Part shown: piece by piece, positions 1-11,807 of the stretch
Numbering within the stretch: position 1 is the stretch's first letter
Layout: each line of letters starts with the position of its first letter
From: Argentina anserina
Lineage: Eukaryota > Streptophyta > Magnoliopsida > Rosales > Rosaceae
Length of the DNA stretch: 64,000 nucleotides
NCBI RefSeq assembly: GCF_933775445.1
Contig: NC_065873.1
Coordinates: forward strand, 20,398,001-20,462,000
Direction of reading: 5' to 3'
The notes under the pieces: generated by a model
The model's database searches: none
Seen by the model: the letters and a program-made list of their open reading frames with translations, nothing else
What the model was told of the DNA's origin: nothing
Program-made: the position numbers and the translations under genes

Positions 1-347
1 TACCGACTACGTCAGAATTCAGGTAATAGATTTTTCCGTTCGATTGTTTTTTTTTTCTTTTTCAAAAGAAGTAAACGGAGTTTGGGATTGATTTTATTTA
101 TGATTATTTTCAGGCCTTTGGATTGGGTAGTGAAGGAGTAGTGGGGCCGAGATCGGTGCGAGGAGAGGTGTTGAAGGAGAGAGGAGTGGAGACGTTACCG
201 TTTGGCGGGAAGAGGTTACTGAAGGAGACAAACGGAGAGAGAATCGAGGGTTTCGTTCAGAGACTCGTGGCGTGTGGAAGGAGCAGTTTGCCACCTAGTC
301 CGTGCAAGGATTCCGCCGTCGTTAGCCAACTCGCTAACGACCGTTAA
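1..347 (+). CDS. 3' end of an unrecognised plant gene (partial, two exons)
   Basis: Bases 1-22 read as the end of an exon followed by a GTAATAG donor. A short intron (23-113) ends in a T-rich stretch and TTTTCAG, and the last exon runs 114-347 to a TAA. The joined frame stays open through TDYVRIQ and AFGLGSEG, with about 78 residues in the last exon. The C-terminus is rich in charged residues and Ser/Pro (RSSLPPSPCKDSA), with no membrane segment or motif that I can name. The gene starts outside the window. I do not recognise the family. The splice signals and the open frame make it a likely real gene, but the function is unknown. Confidence 0.5.
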
Positions 348-2772
348 TTAGCAATGGAATTGTAATTTGTAGGTTTGGGAAGTTTGTTAATTTGTAAAAC
401 CAAGCTCAGGTTTATGGTAGCAAAGCTAATAATTACCCCACCACCTGTTCAGTTCTACCGGAAACTCTGATTAACCTAACTAATCGGCGGCGTTAGCCTT
501 TAAATTTGCTTGTTTTGCTAACGAGGCTGAACATGTTTTTGTTGCCAAAATGGTTGATGTTCACATTCATCATGCAAATTCCGAGTCATGTGACATTACA
601 TTGTGATCGAGACTGCGGATAATATAGATCCAAACCATTTTGCGGTACCATATCCAAACACAGCTGAGTATCTTATTCGCGTTAGTTGCATTACTATTGG
701 TAGCATCTGTCAACTGGTAAAATACAATATCGGAAAGAGAGGAATGGACTGATGGTGAAAGTTTTACGTGAACTTTAGGATGGGGTGTGACATATATCCA
801 TTGTTTCACTCCGAAGCTTTGTCGACCATAACCATAAGTCGCTACATCATTACGTGTTTTGTGTTCAAAATAACTAGACATGTCATTTCATCATAAACAT
901 ACATTCACACTTATCTACTAAAAAAGCATCGAAGACTCATTTACTATACAAATGTGAATGACTATGATTGATTGCATGACATATATAATAAAAACACATG
1001 GTAACCTTCATATATAGATTGTTTTAGATATTAATATTGCATAGTGTACTTACACGTCGTGATTCTTCTAAGTCGTTTACATATAGATTTATTGTTTCAT
1101 ATTTAATTTTGTTTTCTTCTTTTCAACGTGTTTTTTTTTATGTTTGGATTTGATAAATCAGAAACTAATTTCCCTCACAGTTTGACTTATGATATGTTAT
1201 TTTCATAATATTACCAATTTGCATCAACTGACTATGAAGGTATCTCTATCGAAGGCGTACGGAAGTATGGAACATACAGAAGTGATGGAAACCATTCACC
1301 TTTCGACAGGATGCACGATTAATACCTCGCCTAAACTTCTCGATCGTGAGTAGTTAGTTACTAGCTAGCAAACCTATCACTGAGACTGAAACATAAGTGG
1401 TTGAAACCAAGCACGAATCCTGAACCCTGGTAACCCACCACGTCGTGTTTCACATCTTCAATACATAGCATTAGCCATGTAGCCATAGCTAGCTTCACTT
1501 TTAGCCACACTCAACAATCATGGTACATTCAGAACAGATCGTTGATGCACCTAGCCATAGCAAGTTGCAAGGGCTATAGATAGTAAGCTCCGCAAACCTT
1601 TTCACAGAACCCAGCTACCGTCGTAAACATGCAGTAATGGATCGAATCGTTATTAGGTGAGAAAGATCCATTTCAATACCTAACTTCGTATAATTTTTCA
1701 CTTTCTGGGAATCCTATCACTTAATACCTCTCCTCCGGCCGGCCATTTCTGGTAGGTAAGTTTTGGTGCAGTAACTAACGCCGTACTCATTAATTAGCTT
1801 GAGAACAGAAAGCCCTACTTGCTCGTTAATTTTTTTCTGCTTCTTTTCTGGGGGTACTATCATTTTCTTCGTCTTCCTCCTTGGCTCGTTGCACAGATCA
1901 GTGATTAATATACTGCACAGCTTTATTAATGACGATAATGTCAATCTATAAGACAAAGTGTGCGGCCAATTAAGGTTAAGATCTAGCTGAGGCTGCTTAG
2001 ATTAGACAACCTGTATCGATGGGGACTTCCCGTGAGCATTATGTAGGAAAATATGAAATATCAGAATCCTATGAATTTCAGTGAATGTGGTTATTTGTGG
2101 GCGAGGGGGGACCTCGTGATCTAATTTCAGAAATGGATTTTTATGGATATGAAAAACTGTATGATTCTTCCTTCTCTGTACATAATTCGTAGTTTATTCC
2201 CTACTTTCCATTAAGAGGAGAATTATTCCTTACAGCAAGATAGAAAACAACCCAGGTTTTGGGCTGTTAAATATTTCTAAGGCGTACTGATATATGACTG
2301 CTTATGAGAACTTGCAGGTTGCCTATATGTCTGTTTCGCAATAGCCAAAAAATACTTACTGACCTATTCAGTACTCCGTATATATCACACTGCTAATTGC
2401 AAGTTTTGACCTCTAAGATAAATATAGGAGCTGTCGAAATCCCCACAATGGGGTTTGCAGTTTTCCTATATTTGGTTGTACATCGATCTGTTGCGATGCC
2501 TGCTTAGTAATTGATGATCATCTTATAACCAAAATAGGTTTTTGTGAACGAAATCAGAAAAATTATATATATACCATTTTGATTATGTAATATTAAAAAA
2601 CATTAACACTAAGAAAATAAATATAAATATAAATATAAATAGTCAAATTATAAAACAACATATAATAATAGAAAATGAACAAAAATCAATAATTTTCATA
2701 TATTAACCACCCATATATTCAGTAATTACCCACTTATATCTTCAGTAATCACCCACTTACTAGAAACTCTAT
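348..2772. other. Intergenic, no gene seen
   Basis: AT-rich sequence with frequent stops in all frames. I see no ORF with a recognisable domain, no terminal repeats and no RNA gene. A short imperfect AAATAT repeat lies near 2617-2640. Part of it may be the 3' UTR of the gene ending at 347. Confidence 0.5.
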
Positions 2773-2782
2773 CTCCACTATT

Positions 2783-3298
2783 GAGAAATTCTTAGGTTCG
2801 ACCAACGCACAACCTGTCCTATGCGACCGCCCAGTTAAAGAGTAACACGTGGCATAATCTATCCCAGGACAGAAACTTCGGCTGATTCTTCTTCTTCTTC
2901 CATCTCTTACTTTCCTTTGTCTAACATCAGCCTGACCCCAACAAAGATGATTCAAAATAAATAATAGCCGGAGAGTGTAGGCGGGAACATCATCGTGAAC
3001 CACATCGGCATGAGTCAATCGGAGAGAGAAATTATCGCCAAGGACTGTGGCAGTCTGCTCGTTGCGGCTGGAGGGTGAGCCCATATTACCGGTCATGTAG
3101 GCGGACTGATTACCTAGCTGTTCTCACCGTTGTCAGCTGGGTTATGGGGGTCGGGAACAAAAGAGGAAGAAGGTAGAGACCTTCTGGGAAAAAAAGAGGA
3201 AGAAGATGGAAAGAGGGGAATTATGTTGAGACACGTGTCGATTATTTATTGGTTGGGTATATGACAGGTGGTGTGGTTAGCGCACGGAAGAATTTCTC
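2783..3298. mobile_element. MULE-type MITE with 10-bp target duplication
   Basis: The ends are inverted repeats: the left begins GAGAAATTCTT and the right ends AAGAATTTCTC. Similarity continues inward through CACAACCTGTC / CACCACCTGTC to a shared CACGTG motif. The flanks are CTCCACTATT (2773-2782) and CTCCACTGTT (3299-3308), a 10-bp duplication with one mismatch, which fits the 9-11 bp typical of Mutator-like elements. At 516 bp with no transposase, it is non-autonomous. An open frame of about 115 codons on the minus strand inside it has no recognisable domain and is probably chance. Confidence 0.7.
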
Positions 3299-3308
3299 CT
3301 CCACTGTT

Positions 3309-4938
3309 TGCAATAAGGTCCTTGTAGTAAAACTCTAATTATCTTAAAATTTTACAAACATTGGACCGCACCCACTAAGTGTGTGTTTCATTATAGTATA
3401 CACTGATCTTTTAGAGAGCTGACGCATATGATTATACATGGCCACCCAAAAAGACGACGATATTTGATTGATATTTTGCTCCTACTTTCTTCCAATTTGA
3501 TAAACCCACTGTGAATATTATTCAAACATTAACGGTCAGCTTTATGTGATTATAGATGAGGCAATTAGAAAAATTTAAGGTACAAATTTGCATGTTATGC
3601 AACTTAAAATTATACGGCCATCATTACACGTGTGTGGAATCAATTGTTAGTAACATAATTTTAGGTCTCATATATAACATGCGCGCCAATGGACAAACTC
3701 AAACAACCATCTTGCCCTCCAAATTATATGTATATTCATAAATATGCAATATAAAGTATTATAAAGCACAATCAATCATAAACACAAATAGGTTTACTCT
3801 AATTATGTCAAAAATTATATGGCTTCAAAGGTAGGCACTAGGCAGCTAGCTTATCTGCTGATGTGGTAGCTCCGATTCCTCCGAAGTAAGTCTGAATTTT
3901 GTATTTATACGTGCTAATTAAGCAAGTAGTACGTGATACGGTAATACCAATGTGTTAGTGCAAAACAACCCGAGGCCGACAAGTTTTGGAAGCGAGTCAA
4001 ATCCCAGTGTGATCTTTTAGTCTTTGCCCCACCCCAAAATTACTTGGAACAAAAAATACCCTCTAACTTAATTTGTTTCTTCTGTACCAAACAATTCGAG
4101 TTGTGCGGGTTCGATACGTGGCTCAATGCTCTTAGTTTATCGTTTTCTAATTATTTAGGACAAGAACTACGGACAAATTGCTACGTCGTTTAATAGTTTT
4201 CACAAAGTTTTTGGTGCTATAATCATCCTAATTCCCCTACCAAATTGCAATTATATATAACGAGGCAACCCACTTAATAATGGAAACAAAGTTAATTACT
4301 ATATGAAAACCCAGATGGCTCCTCCGTCACATAGCATGCCATCAATCGAAGTTGGATAATAATATTGCATTTGCATCATATTTTGTGCTCTGAGCCTCTG
4401 ACTTTAGCTCTTTTCCGATAGTGTTTTTTTTTTGTTAAAGAGTAATTCATAAAAGGGATAAAGCCCAACATACAAGACCCGTATATAGTCAGAATGAAAT
4501 AATACAAATAGCACGGCTCGCAGAAAAAGTGAAAAGAAACTGATAACTCATTAATCTATGGGTCAATGATCCTACAAATGAAAAGTATAAAAGTAATTAT
4601 ACTAACAATTCTACCACACACACCTCTAAAGCTAGCTAACACTAACGATGTCATCAACATTGACAAGCATAAGGTAGCAGGGTGTACTATATTGGAGCGT
4701 AGAAGCTCGAATACCCAACGTCATTCTAATTCTAAAACATAGATCATATGGAAACCACAAACAAAACATCATACATACCATCATTGAACCTCAACACATG
4801 AAAGAGCTGAGCCTGACGAAAGAGAATCAAGAACCGTAACCATAACAAAGAACCAGTACTGAAGAAAATGGGGGGTGATGAATCCACGCTTGAGCACCCA
4901 TAATCCAATTGGTAAGTTTCAAATGCACTTTAAGCGTG
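3309..4938. other. Intergenic, no gene seen
   Basis: AT-rich, no domain-bearing ORF and no terminal repeats found. A short 61-codon frame near 3556-3741 has nothing to support it. Confidence 0.45.
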
Positions 4939-5785
4939 CAGACCTACATAGCACGGAAGCTTGGTTGGACGACTGATTCCCGCTTTGGAAGCGGAAGCGG
5001 GAGCGGAAGCGCGGGGAAGCGCGATTCCGAAAAAGGTGGGTTTGGAAGCGCGGCGGAAGCGTTGGCTTCCAAATTGGAAGCGCGACGGAAGTGTAGGCTT
5101 CTAAATTGGAAGCGCGACGGAAGCGTTGGCTTCCAAATTGGAAGCGCAGCGGAAGCGTTGACTTCCAAATTGGAAGCGTGATTCCTTCTCTACCTCTATT
5201 TCATCAATCAATGTCTTGAGACTCTTCTTATCGTCTCATCTTCTTATTTATTTCGTTAACCGGTTAAAGATGATCAACATCAATCAATCTAATATGTGTC
5301 AGAAATAAGGGGGAGAGATATCAGGAAAATCTAGATGAGAGAGATATATAGAGAGAAGACAGAGAGTTGTGGAGAGATATGAAAAAAAATCCAGATTAGA
5401 GAAAAGAGACAGAGAGAAAACGAACTTTTTTTTTATCAATTTCATCTAGTGATATCTCTTTGACTTGCACGTGCCCAACACCTTCACACTATGTTGTACA
5501 TTCTTTTGTTTTTTTTTGAAATGAAGCTTTAATAATGCAATAATTAAAGATAATCATGGGTTAGAAAATAAGTCATTAATATTTATCCAGTTATTTTTAA
5601 TACTAGATAAAATAATTAAAAAATAAAATATAAAAATATTATATATATATATATGTATATATTTATTATTCTGACGCTTCCAAAACGCACCCGCTTCCTT
5701 AATTTTTGGAAAAAAAACGCTTCCGCGTTTCCAAACGCTTCGCTTCCACGTACCCGCACCCGATTCCATGCAGCCTAGGTGCAGA
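4939..5785. repeat. GGAAGCG-rich element, possibly a MITE
   Basis: GGAAGCG-rich sequence on the left (about 4980-5190) and its complement CGCTTCC on the right (about 5674-5765) flank an AT-rich middle. The outer ends are loosely inverted (CAGACCTACATAGCACGG on the left; the right end, read in reverse, starts CTGCACCTAGGCTGCATGG). This suggests a foldback or hAT-like non-autonomous element. I found no clean target duplication, so the borders are approximate. Confidence 0.4.
5044..5187. repeat. 32-bp tandem repeat (GGAAGCG minisatellite)
   Basis: Units begin at 5044, 5076, 5108, 5140 and 5172, an exact 32-bp period with four full copies and a partial fifth. Each carries GGAAGCG twice followed by GGCTTCCAAATT, so a unit can also pair with itself. 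It lies inside the larger GGAAGCG-rich repeat. Confidence 0.85.
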
Positions 5786-7082
5786 CACACAAACTTTCAT
5801 CAGAGTATGCAATAGTAGTTAACGAGTTATTTTGGTGTTGAGTAACCAATAATTTGGAAACAGTTAGGATAGATTGACATCGATTTAAGGAACCATGTCC
5901 TTCCGAACTGGACTATGCCAGTAATATCCACAAAGGGATAATGCACCACACATTGGGTGAAAACTGCACCACTAAACGGGTTAAATGACTGCATATAGTA
6001 GTAAGCATAGAAAATAAGATAGTTACCTCATATGGGCCAAAAACCCATACCCAGGCCCAGACTCTCGGCTCATGAGGCGAACGCCCAACACCCATGGGAA
6101 AGAACTAGGCCCAAAGGACCAGTGCAGCACACCCAGTAGCCGTCGTCCTTGTCGTTAATTGCCGCACCAGAGTTGTCGTGCCACCACCATAGTTGACACA
6201 AAATAATGAAATATGATAAGAAACACCTACAACCCAGCGGCACACCCATCGGCTAATTATACGACCTTCTTTCATGACTTTGTTCGGATGGAGGTAAAAT
6301 TAGATGTATCACCTCACTCTACTGTGATAAGATTCATGACTATATTTCCAAGTCTCATATTGAAGAACATACCCTTAAACTATGCACTTAGAAATATTTC
6401 CTAATTTCCAATTTCCTAAGTCCTAACATAAGATCAAATAACAACCATCAAGAAAAAATAACATGAGATCAAATAAATTTAGAAATTATTTGATGCTTCC
6501 CGATAAAGCTAGCCAAATTTTATTCCCCATGCCAGCAGAAACTGTTCAAGTCACATGAAATTACTCCTGCTACTGTCACCTTGCTCATAGACATAAATTA
6601 ATAGATATGCATATGATATATATTCTGACCCATCAAGCATCTATTTCTAGCTAGCTTACTTTGTTTTCACTTTTGATCTGATGGTGGTTCTAAAAAAAAT
6701 TACAGATTCTTGTTGTAGGATCTTCTTTCTGTAGTTTTTACTTATAGGCTTGTTTCTTCTTTTTGTTAATGGTTTCATATCAATGCTCATTCAAGGACTA
6801 GAAAAGGAAGGAGATAGATTTACAACTTGGTTTGCTTCTTTTGTTAAAGCTTTTAGTAAAGCAGATTCTAGTTAGGCTTCTTACATTTAATAAAGTTCCA
6901 TTATGCAGTAGATAGGTTTGTTACACTAAATATATCTATAAATGTACATCAGTTGGTGTGTATCATTCAGTAGGCTATCAAATGATTTATAAATTGTTCA
7001 GTTATCATTATGCATGATTTGCTTTAGGCCATCATATGATTGATAAATTGATCAGGTCTATCGCCATCAATCCCCATCATAC
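5786..7082. other. Intergenic, no gene seen
   Basis: AT-rich, no ORF with a recognisable domain and no structured repeat identified. Confidence 0.45.

Positions 7083-7117
<35 letters not shown>
7083..7117. repeat. (TA)n microsatellite
   Basis: A run of about 17 TA/AT dinucleotides directly precedes the LINE remnant. Other TA tracts of note are near 9262-9283, 13303-13347, 37843-37864 and 38262-38282. Confidence 0.9.
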
Positions 7118-7118
<1 letters not shown>

Positions 7119-7450
7119 AAATTAGAGAATCAGCTTGATGATTAGAAAATATAGGCAGTTGGCAGCAGGTTTTTCTCTCGTGGAGTGGAACTAGGTTCTA
7201 AGGGAAGCGAACCGCATGGTGCCGCAGCAAAGCTTGCGATTGCGAGGTTGAACTCTTCGGACTGGGTTAGCAGACCCCCTATCTCCTTTGTTCATGTTCT
7301 CAGAAGTGATGGTCTCACATGACCTCCATTGTACTAAACTTTTAGTCTTATTATATTCTTTTCCTTAGTCTCGTTCTTCAGTTGTTATTTTTTATTTGCT
7401 GGTTTATCTAGGCTTTAATGAAGTTTATCCATTGACAAAAAAAAAAAGGA
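7118..7450 (+). mobile_element. 5'-truncated LINE: RNase H end and poly-A tail
   Basis: A broken frame reads REANRM and, after a frameshift near 7220, AKLAIARLN, DWVSRPP and HVLRSDGL before a TGA. This resembles the C-terminal tail of the RNase H-like domain of plant non-LTR retrotransposons, where a REANR-type motif is followed by a W...RPP segment. About 110 bp later a run of A (7437-7449) looks like the poly-A tail. Everything upstream of the RNase H end is missing, as is usual for LINE copies truncated during insertion. No target duplication could be confirmed. Confidence 0.5.
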
Positions 7451-10400
7451 AATATATACGGGGTTCAAAAGGCTTAGATTCTAAAGACGCTACTGAAAGC
7501 CTTTTTTAGGTCGTGTTTTAGAAAGCGTCTTGAAGTTGTTTTTGTCCATTTAAATCCAAATTTTCATCAATAGTACACGTACACGATGAACTAACAAAGA
7601 AGATAAAATTATTAACGAAGTTGAAGTTGTGGATGTAGTTTGGTAGGCAATCTTATTCAATAGACAATCATGATTTCCAATTGATTAAGACCGTACCTAA
7701 GATCCTAACTAGGAGTACTGTAATATGAAGATTATTACTTTTTTGTGGAAAACACATTTGATTAACACCCCAAGTTATACTCTTCAAAAGAATCATGTCC
7801 ATTTCCATCAAACCAAGCATTGAGATCCTCTTTTTTATAATTCATCTCCACCAACTTCATTAAGGGGCTTGTTTTGCTATTACATGTTAATCATCAACTT
7901 AACTCGAACCTTGTCGAAGTATGCAAACACGATATTAACTCAGCTATGTTGTCCCCAATACTCAAAGGAAGTGCCTTCATTACTCTCTTAAATATTGATC
8001 AAGAGCAAACAAGAAAAATTCCTGGTAAAATCGGGTCATCAACTCACGTTGAATACGTTCACGCCTTTGTACACACACTCATCAATCGCATCCATATCTA
8101 TTGTACTGTTCGTAGTTATATGTAGTTGACATTGAGATTTGATATATTATGATTGTATAATAGTTTGAACTTTGAAGTCTTTGTAAAAATACTTATTGTA
8201 GTTTTTGTTGTTATGAGATGAATTCGCAAATCGCAATCTCTCACTTCCAGCGAATAGGCTAATGTGACATATATCATCAAACAATGCAGGCACAGATTCT
8301 TCATTGTCCACGTATTTTCCTACCATACCTCGTTACTTTTTCTTTTAATTTGAATGATGTCTAATTTAATGTTCTTTCAAGTAATATATATAACTAGATG
8401 CCAAGTATATATTTTTCCGTTCTAAAAAAAAGTATAGATTTTTCATTAATCGAGTTGTCCGTCATATATATACTTGTAAACCAAAGCATGTACGTAGTGT
8501 ACTCGCAAGTCGCAATTTATATGTGCAAAACCAACTAGGGCTTCAGGAAAATTCTATGGTGCAGGCCTCTAATCCACCGTCCATACACCCTACAGATCCT
8601 CGTGCATTTCAAGACACCATTTATCCACCGTCCGATTCGGTATGTATGGTATGAAGCGCTGCACCATAGACGAATCCTAGGGCTTCACACCATAAAACAT
8701 TTTAGTCGGTGGGAAGATTCATTACAAGAATATCTTCATAGCTCAGATCGATCGGTTTCTATCTGGGCAATTCATCTAATACCCCAAGAGGCAAAAGGAC
8801 AGGACATCAAAACGAATGATCCTTTTCATCCTGGCCTTATCTGAGTTACCTCTCTTTAATTTTGAGCTACCACCAGATCGATCTACTCGAAATAACTAAC
8901 TAACAAATGTACTGGAACGAATTCTAACATAATCAAACTCGATTATGTATATATATTAAGATCAAGCACTGTCCTCTGTAACTACAAATGTCGATGCCTT
9001 TAAATAGCTACTGTCGATATCATAGTTCTGGAAATGAGTACGCGTGAGAGTACATAAACACTCTGTATAATTGAATTCCAGAATCTGTCTTCTTTTCTTC
9101 TTAATTGTTAGGTGTTAATTTATTTTCTAAAGAAAAAGTACTGATGCGTTCATCGAAATCATTTAAGTGATGAGCCACAACCAGCTAGATTTGATGCCAC
9201 TCAATCATAATTTTTATAAGTATATATGTTTGTTTGTTGAAGGAATTTTTTTTTCTCGATTACAATATATATATATATATATATTTCAATTATAATTTGT
9301 TGAAAGAAATTAAACAGGCGTTTATACACCCGCTATGGACCTGCGAAAAGATCACGGTTATATTATAATTGGGTCCTATAATTAACATGATAATACAATC
9401 TTAAGAAAAAAACACATGATAATTCTTATTGATACGCACTGAAATAAAAATAAAACTCAAATGATATCCAAGTTTTTACTGCTCTCAAACTGAAGTCAAA
9501 TATCCCAAAAAAGAAGAAGAAAGAAACTGCAATACGTGCACATTGCCATGTTCTAATATTTTTTTCGTTTTATATAGCCACATCAGTACATCAATTTACT
9601 ATCCTATTATTTGAATGTTAGATTGATTTTCAGAGTTATATAAGAAAAAGTTATTATAGAAATTATGTGAATGATGGTTACATAAACATTGTTTGCATAA
9701 TTAATACCGATAATATGCATAAGACTCTCAAATCCTGGCTACCTCCTAACGCAAGCATACCTCACAAGTCACAACGTTGGTCACAACAAGCAAATGTCTC
9801 TCGATATTTAACCCTAAACAATTCCCGATTTCAAAGCCTGCAGATATCTCTCGTTTGTGAAATCATTGATTTATTCATTTCCCCGGCCTTGTTATCCTCC
9901 TGAAATGTATTTCCAAGCATCTTTACCAACTTCTTACTCATGAAAATTTATAGACCAAATACGAGACAAGCTATTTCATTATTTACTTACCCAACATTCG
10001 ATTGCATGCAATTGGTTCTTAGCCTCTTTCATTATGTGACTAATTGTTAGACACATAGACCAAAGAACGCTAACTCATGCCGCGCCCATTGCTCTATGTT
10101 TCCAGATCTCATGTACTCGTTCTTACGTAAAATTATATGATATCTACTCGATCGGACCCTCCGAACTGTGACATCAGATAGATTTTGATAAGATCTTGTC
10201 TGCTTTGTTTGTATATGTGTGGGATAAGTAACATACCTTTCTCATTTCCAATACGCCTTTTGTCTTCTTCTCCCTACAAACTAATTTATCACCATAATAC
10301 TGCAGTACGTACTCTCTGGTCTCTATTATTCTGTCTATGCATTTACATCTCGGCCGGTCTCGATCCATGGTCTCATCGATCGTTTTACATATGGTCACAT

Positions 10401-10776
10401 TTCGTATGCATGTATAGATACTTTTGTGTGAGAATCTTCACATATGTTAACGAAAACGTACGTACTACTCACTGTAAAGAATATTTACTTGCACGCATTT
10501 GTTTTGTTAATCATAGTAGTTGTGAATTTTTAGTTGGCTAAAGAGACAAATATACTTGTCACTGTATGTCAAATCCAATGAAAGTAGCGATGGAGACATG
10601 GTGCATTTCAGACCTCTCATACATATATGTCGGAATCTCTTTCTACAAACCCTAACTAAAATCCACAAAAATTATCGATGACTAGTTGTATTGATAATTA
10701 TAAGGGTCAGGACTTTTGTTTCCTTTCGTAATTGGGCAATAATTATACTATAATTTCTTAAAACCACGTATATAAA
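7451..10776. other. Intergenic, no gene seen
   Basis: 3.3 kb of AT-rich sequence. The longest frames (under 120 codons, for example 10185-10541) lack a domain or splice context. A (TA)n tract lies near 9262-9283. Confidence 0.45.
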
Positions 10777-10952
10777 CAGGAGCGGGCCTAGGATTGAAAT
10801 GGTACGAGGGGCTTCAATAACGAGGCTTATATAGCATTACACAATTTTTTAATTAAAAAAGTATTATTAATTTAAAATAATGTAGTAATTCTCTCATGAA
10901 CAATTTGAGCAACATGCAATACAATACAATATAAAAGGAACATAAATAAAAA

Positions 10953-11306
10953 TTAACTAAATTTTATTCTACGTAGAACCAACTCTTCAAAATCTTTGAT
11001 CACCACCTCATTATCAACCGCTTTAGTAAATTCCTTCTTAATGTGGAGTATCATGCAATTATCAAGAAATTCGTTTTCTAACTTGTTTCTGAGTTTGTTT
11101 TTTATTATGTTCATGGATGACAAAGTTCTCTCAGTGGTAACAGTGGAAACGGGAAAGGTCAGCACTAGGCAAATCAGTCTATATGTCATCGGAAAAAACT
11201 CTGATTTCTTTATTTGAATAAGTTGCCGACATAAATCAGATATAAAATCTAAGTTGTGAAATGTTGCATTCTCAACTATATCTTTCATATAATATGCAGA
11301 CTCCAC
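10953..11306 (-). pseudogene. hAT transposase C-terminal dimerisation domain remnant
   Basis: About 117 codons ending at TGA/TAA near the left TIR. The motif FPVSTVTTERTLSSMNIIKN followed by KLRNKLENEFL is the hAT C-terminal dimerisation region of the TTF-type zinc finger MYM1-like transposases. This is the distal end of a protein that normally exceeds 700 residues; the zinc finger and the catalytic DDE segments are absent. It lies about 65 bp downstream of the PLGG1-like piece on the same strand, so a transcript could join the two. Confidence 0.75.
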
Positions 11307-11371
11307 TTATAGAGTAAGTAAATCATCTTACAAAAAATCTTGGGGATAAAAGGTTTTAGCAAGAAGTACAT

Positions 11372-11807
11372 TTTCAGTTTCAAAAATGTACCAAGGACAG
11401 GATCAAGCCCAAACTTGGAGAAGTATCCATAAGCCACTGCTGCCACTTCTGCAGATAGTGCACAACGAATAATTTGATGGAAAACCGTCTTCACAGCTGA
11501 TGGGAATCTGAAAATTATAAGTTGAAAATTGCATGTTTAGAACCCGGGTAACTTGTATTAAAAATCCTATAGTTGTTACTTTACTTGTTTACTTACACCA
11601 AAAGAGCACTTGTCCCCAGTGCTGTTGGTTTTACTAATACTCCAACGAATGAGATCAGGAGGATGCCACTCCATGACCGTTTACAAGGGAAGAAAAATGG
11701 AGCGGGTTTTGCCATCAACTCAGCATCTGTCATTTCTGTCGTTACCAATTTTCTGATAGCTATTGCTGTATATCCTGCAACAGCCAATGAAGCTAACCAG
11801 CCCCCAA
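11372..11807 (-). pseudogene. PLGG1: Captured fragment of PLGG1 (plastid glycolate/glycerate translocator)
   Basis: Two exon-like blocks lie in sequence. The first, 11597-11807, starts after a CCTGCAG acceptor, encodes GGWLASLAVAGYTAIAIRKL then TEMTDAELMAKPAPFF and PTALGTSA, and ends at a GTAAGT donor. The second, about 11372-11507, starts after TTTTCAG and encodes FPSAVKTVFHQII, CALSAEVAAVAYGYFSK and GLDPVLG. From memory of the family these match the LrgB-like membrane half of PLGG1, the chloroplast inner-envelope glycolate/glycerate exchanger of photorespiration. About 18 residues expected between the blocks are missing, and both protein ends are absent. It lies wholly inside the hAT element, so it is a captured, non-functional piece rather than the native gene. 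Confidence 0.7.

Noticed and set aside
2749..3096. 115-codon minus-strand ORF
   Set aside because: Lies mostly inside a MULE-type MITE and has no recognisable domain.
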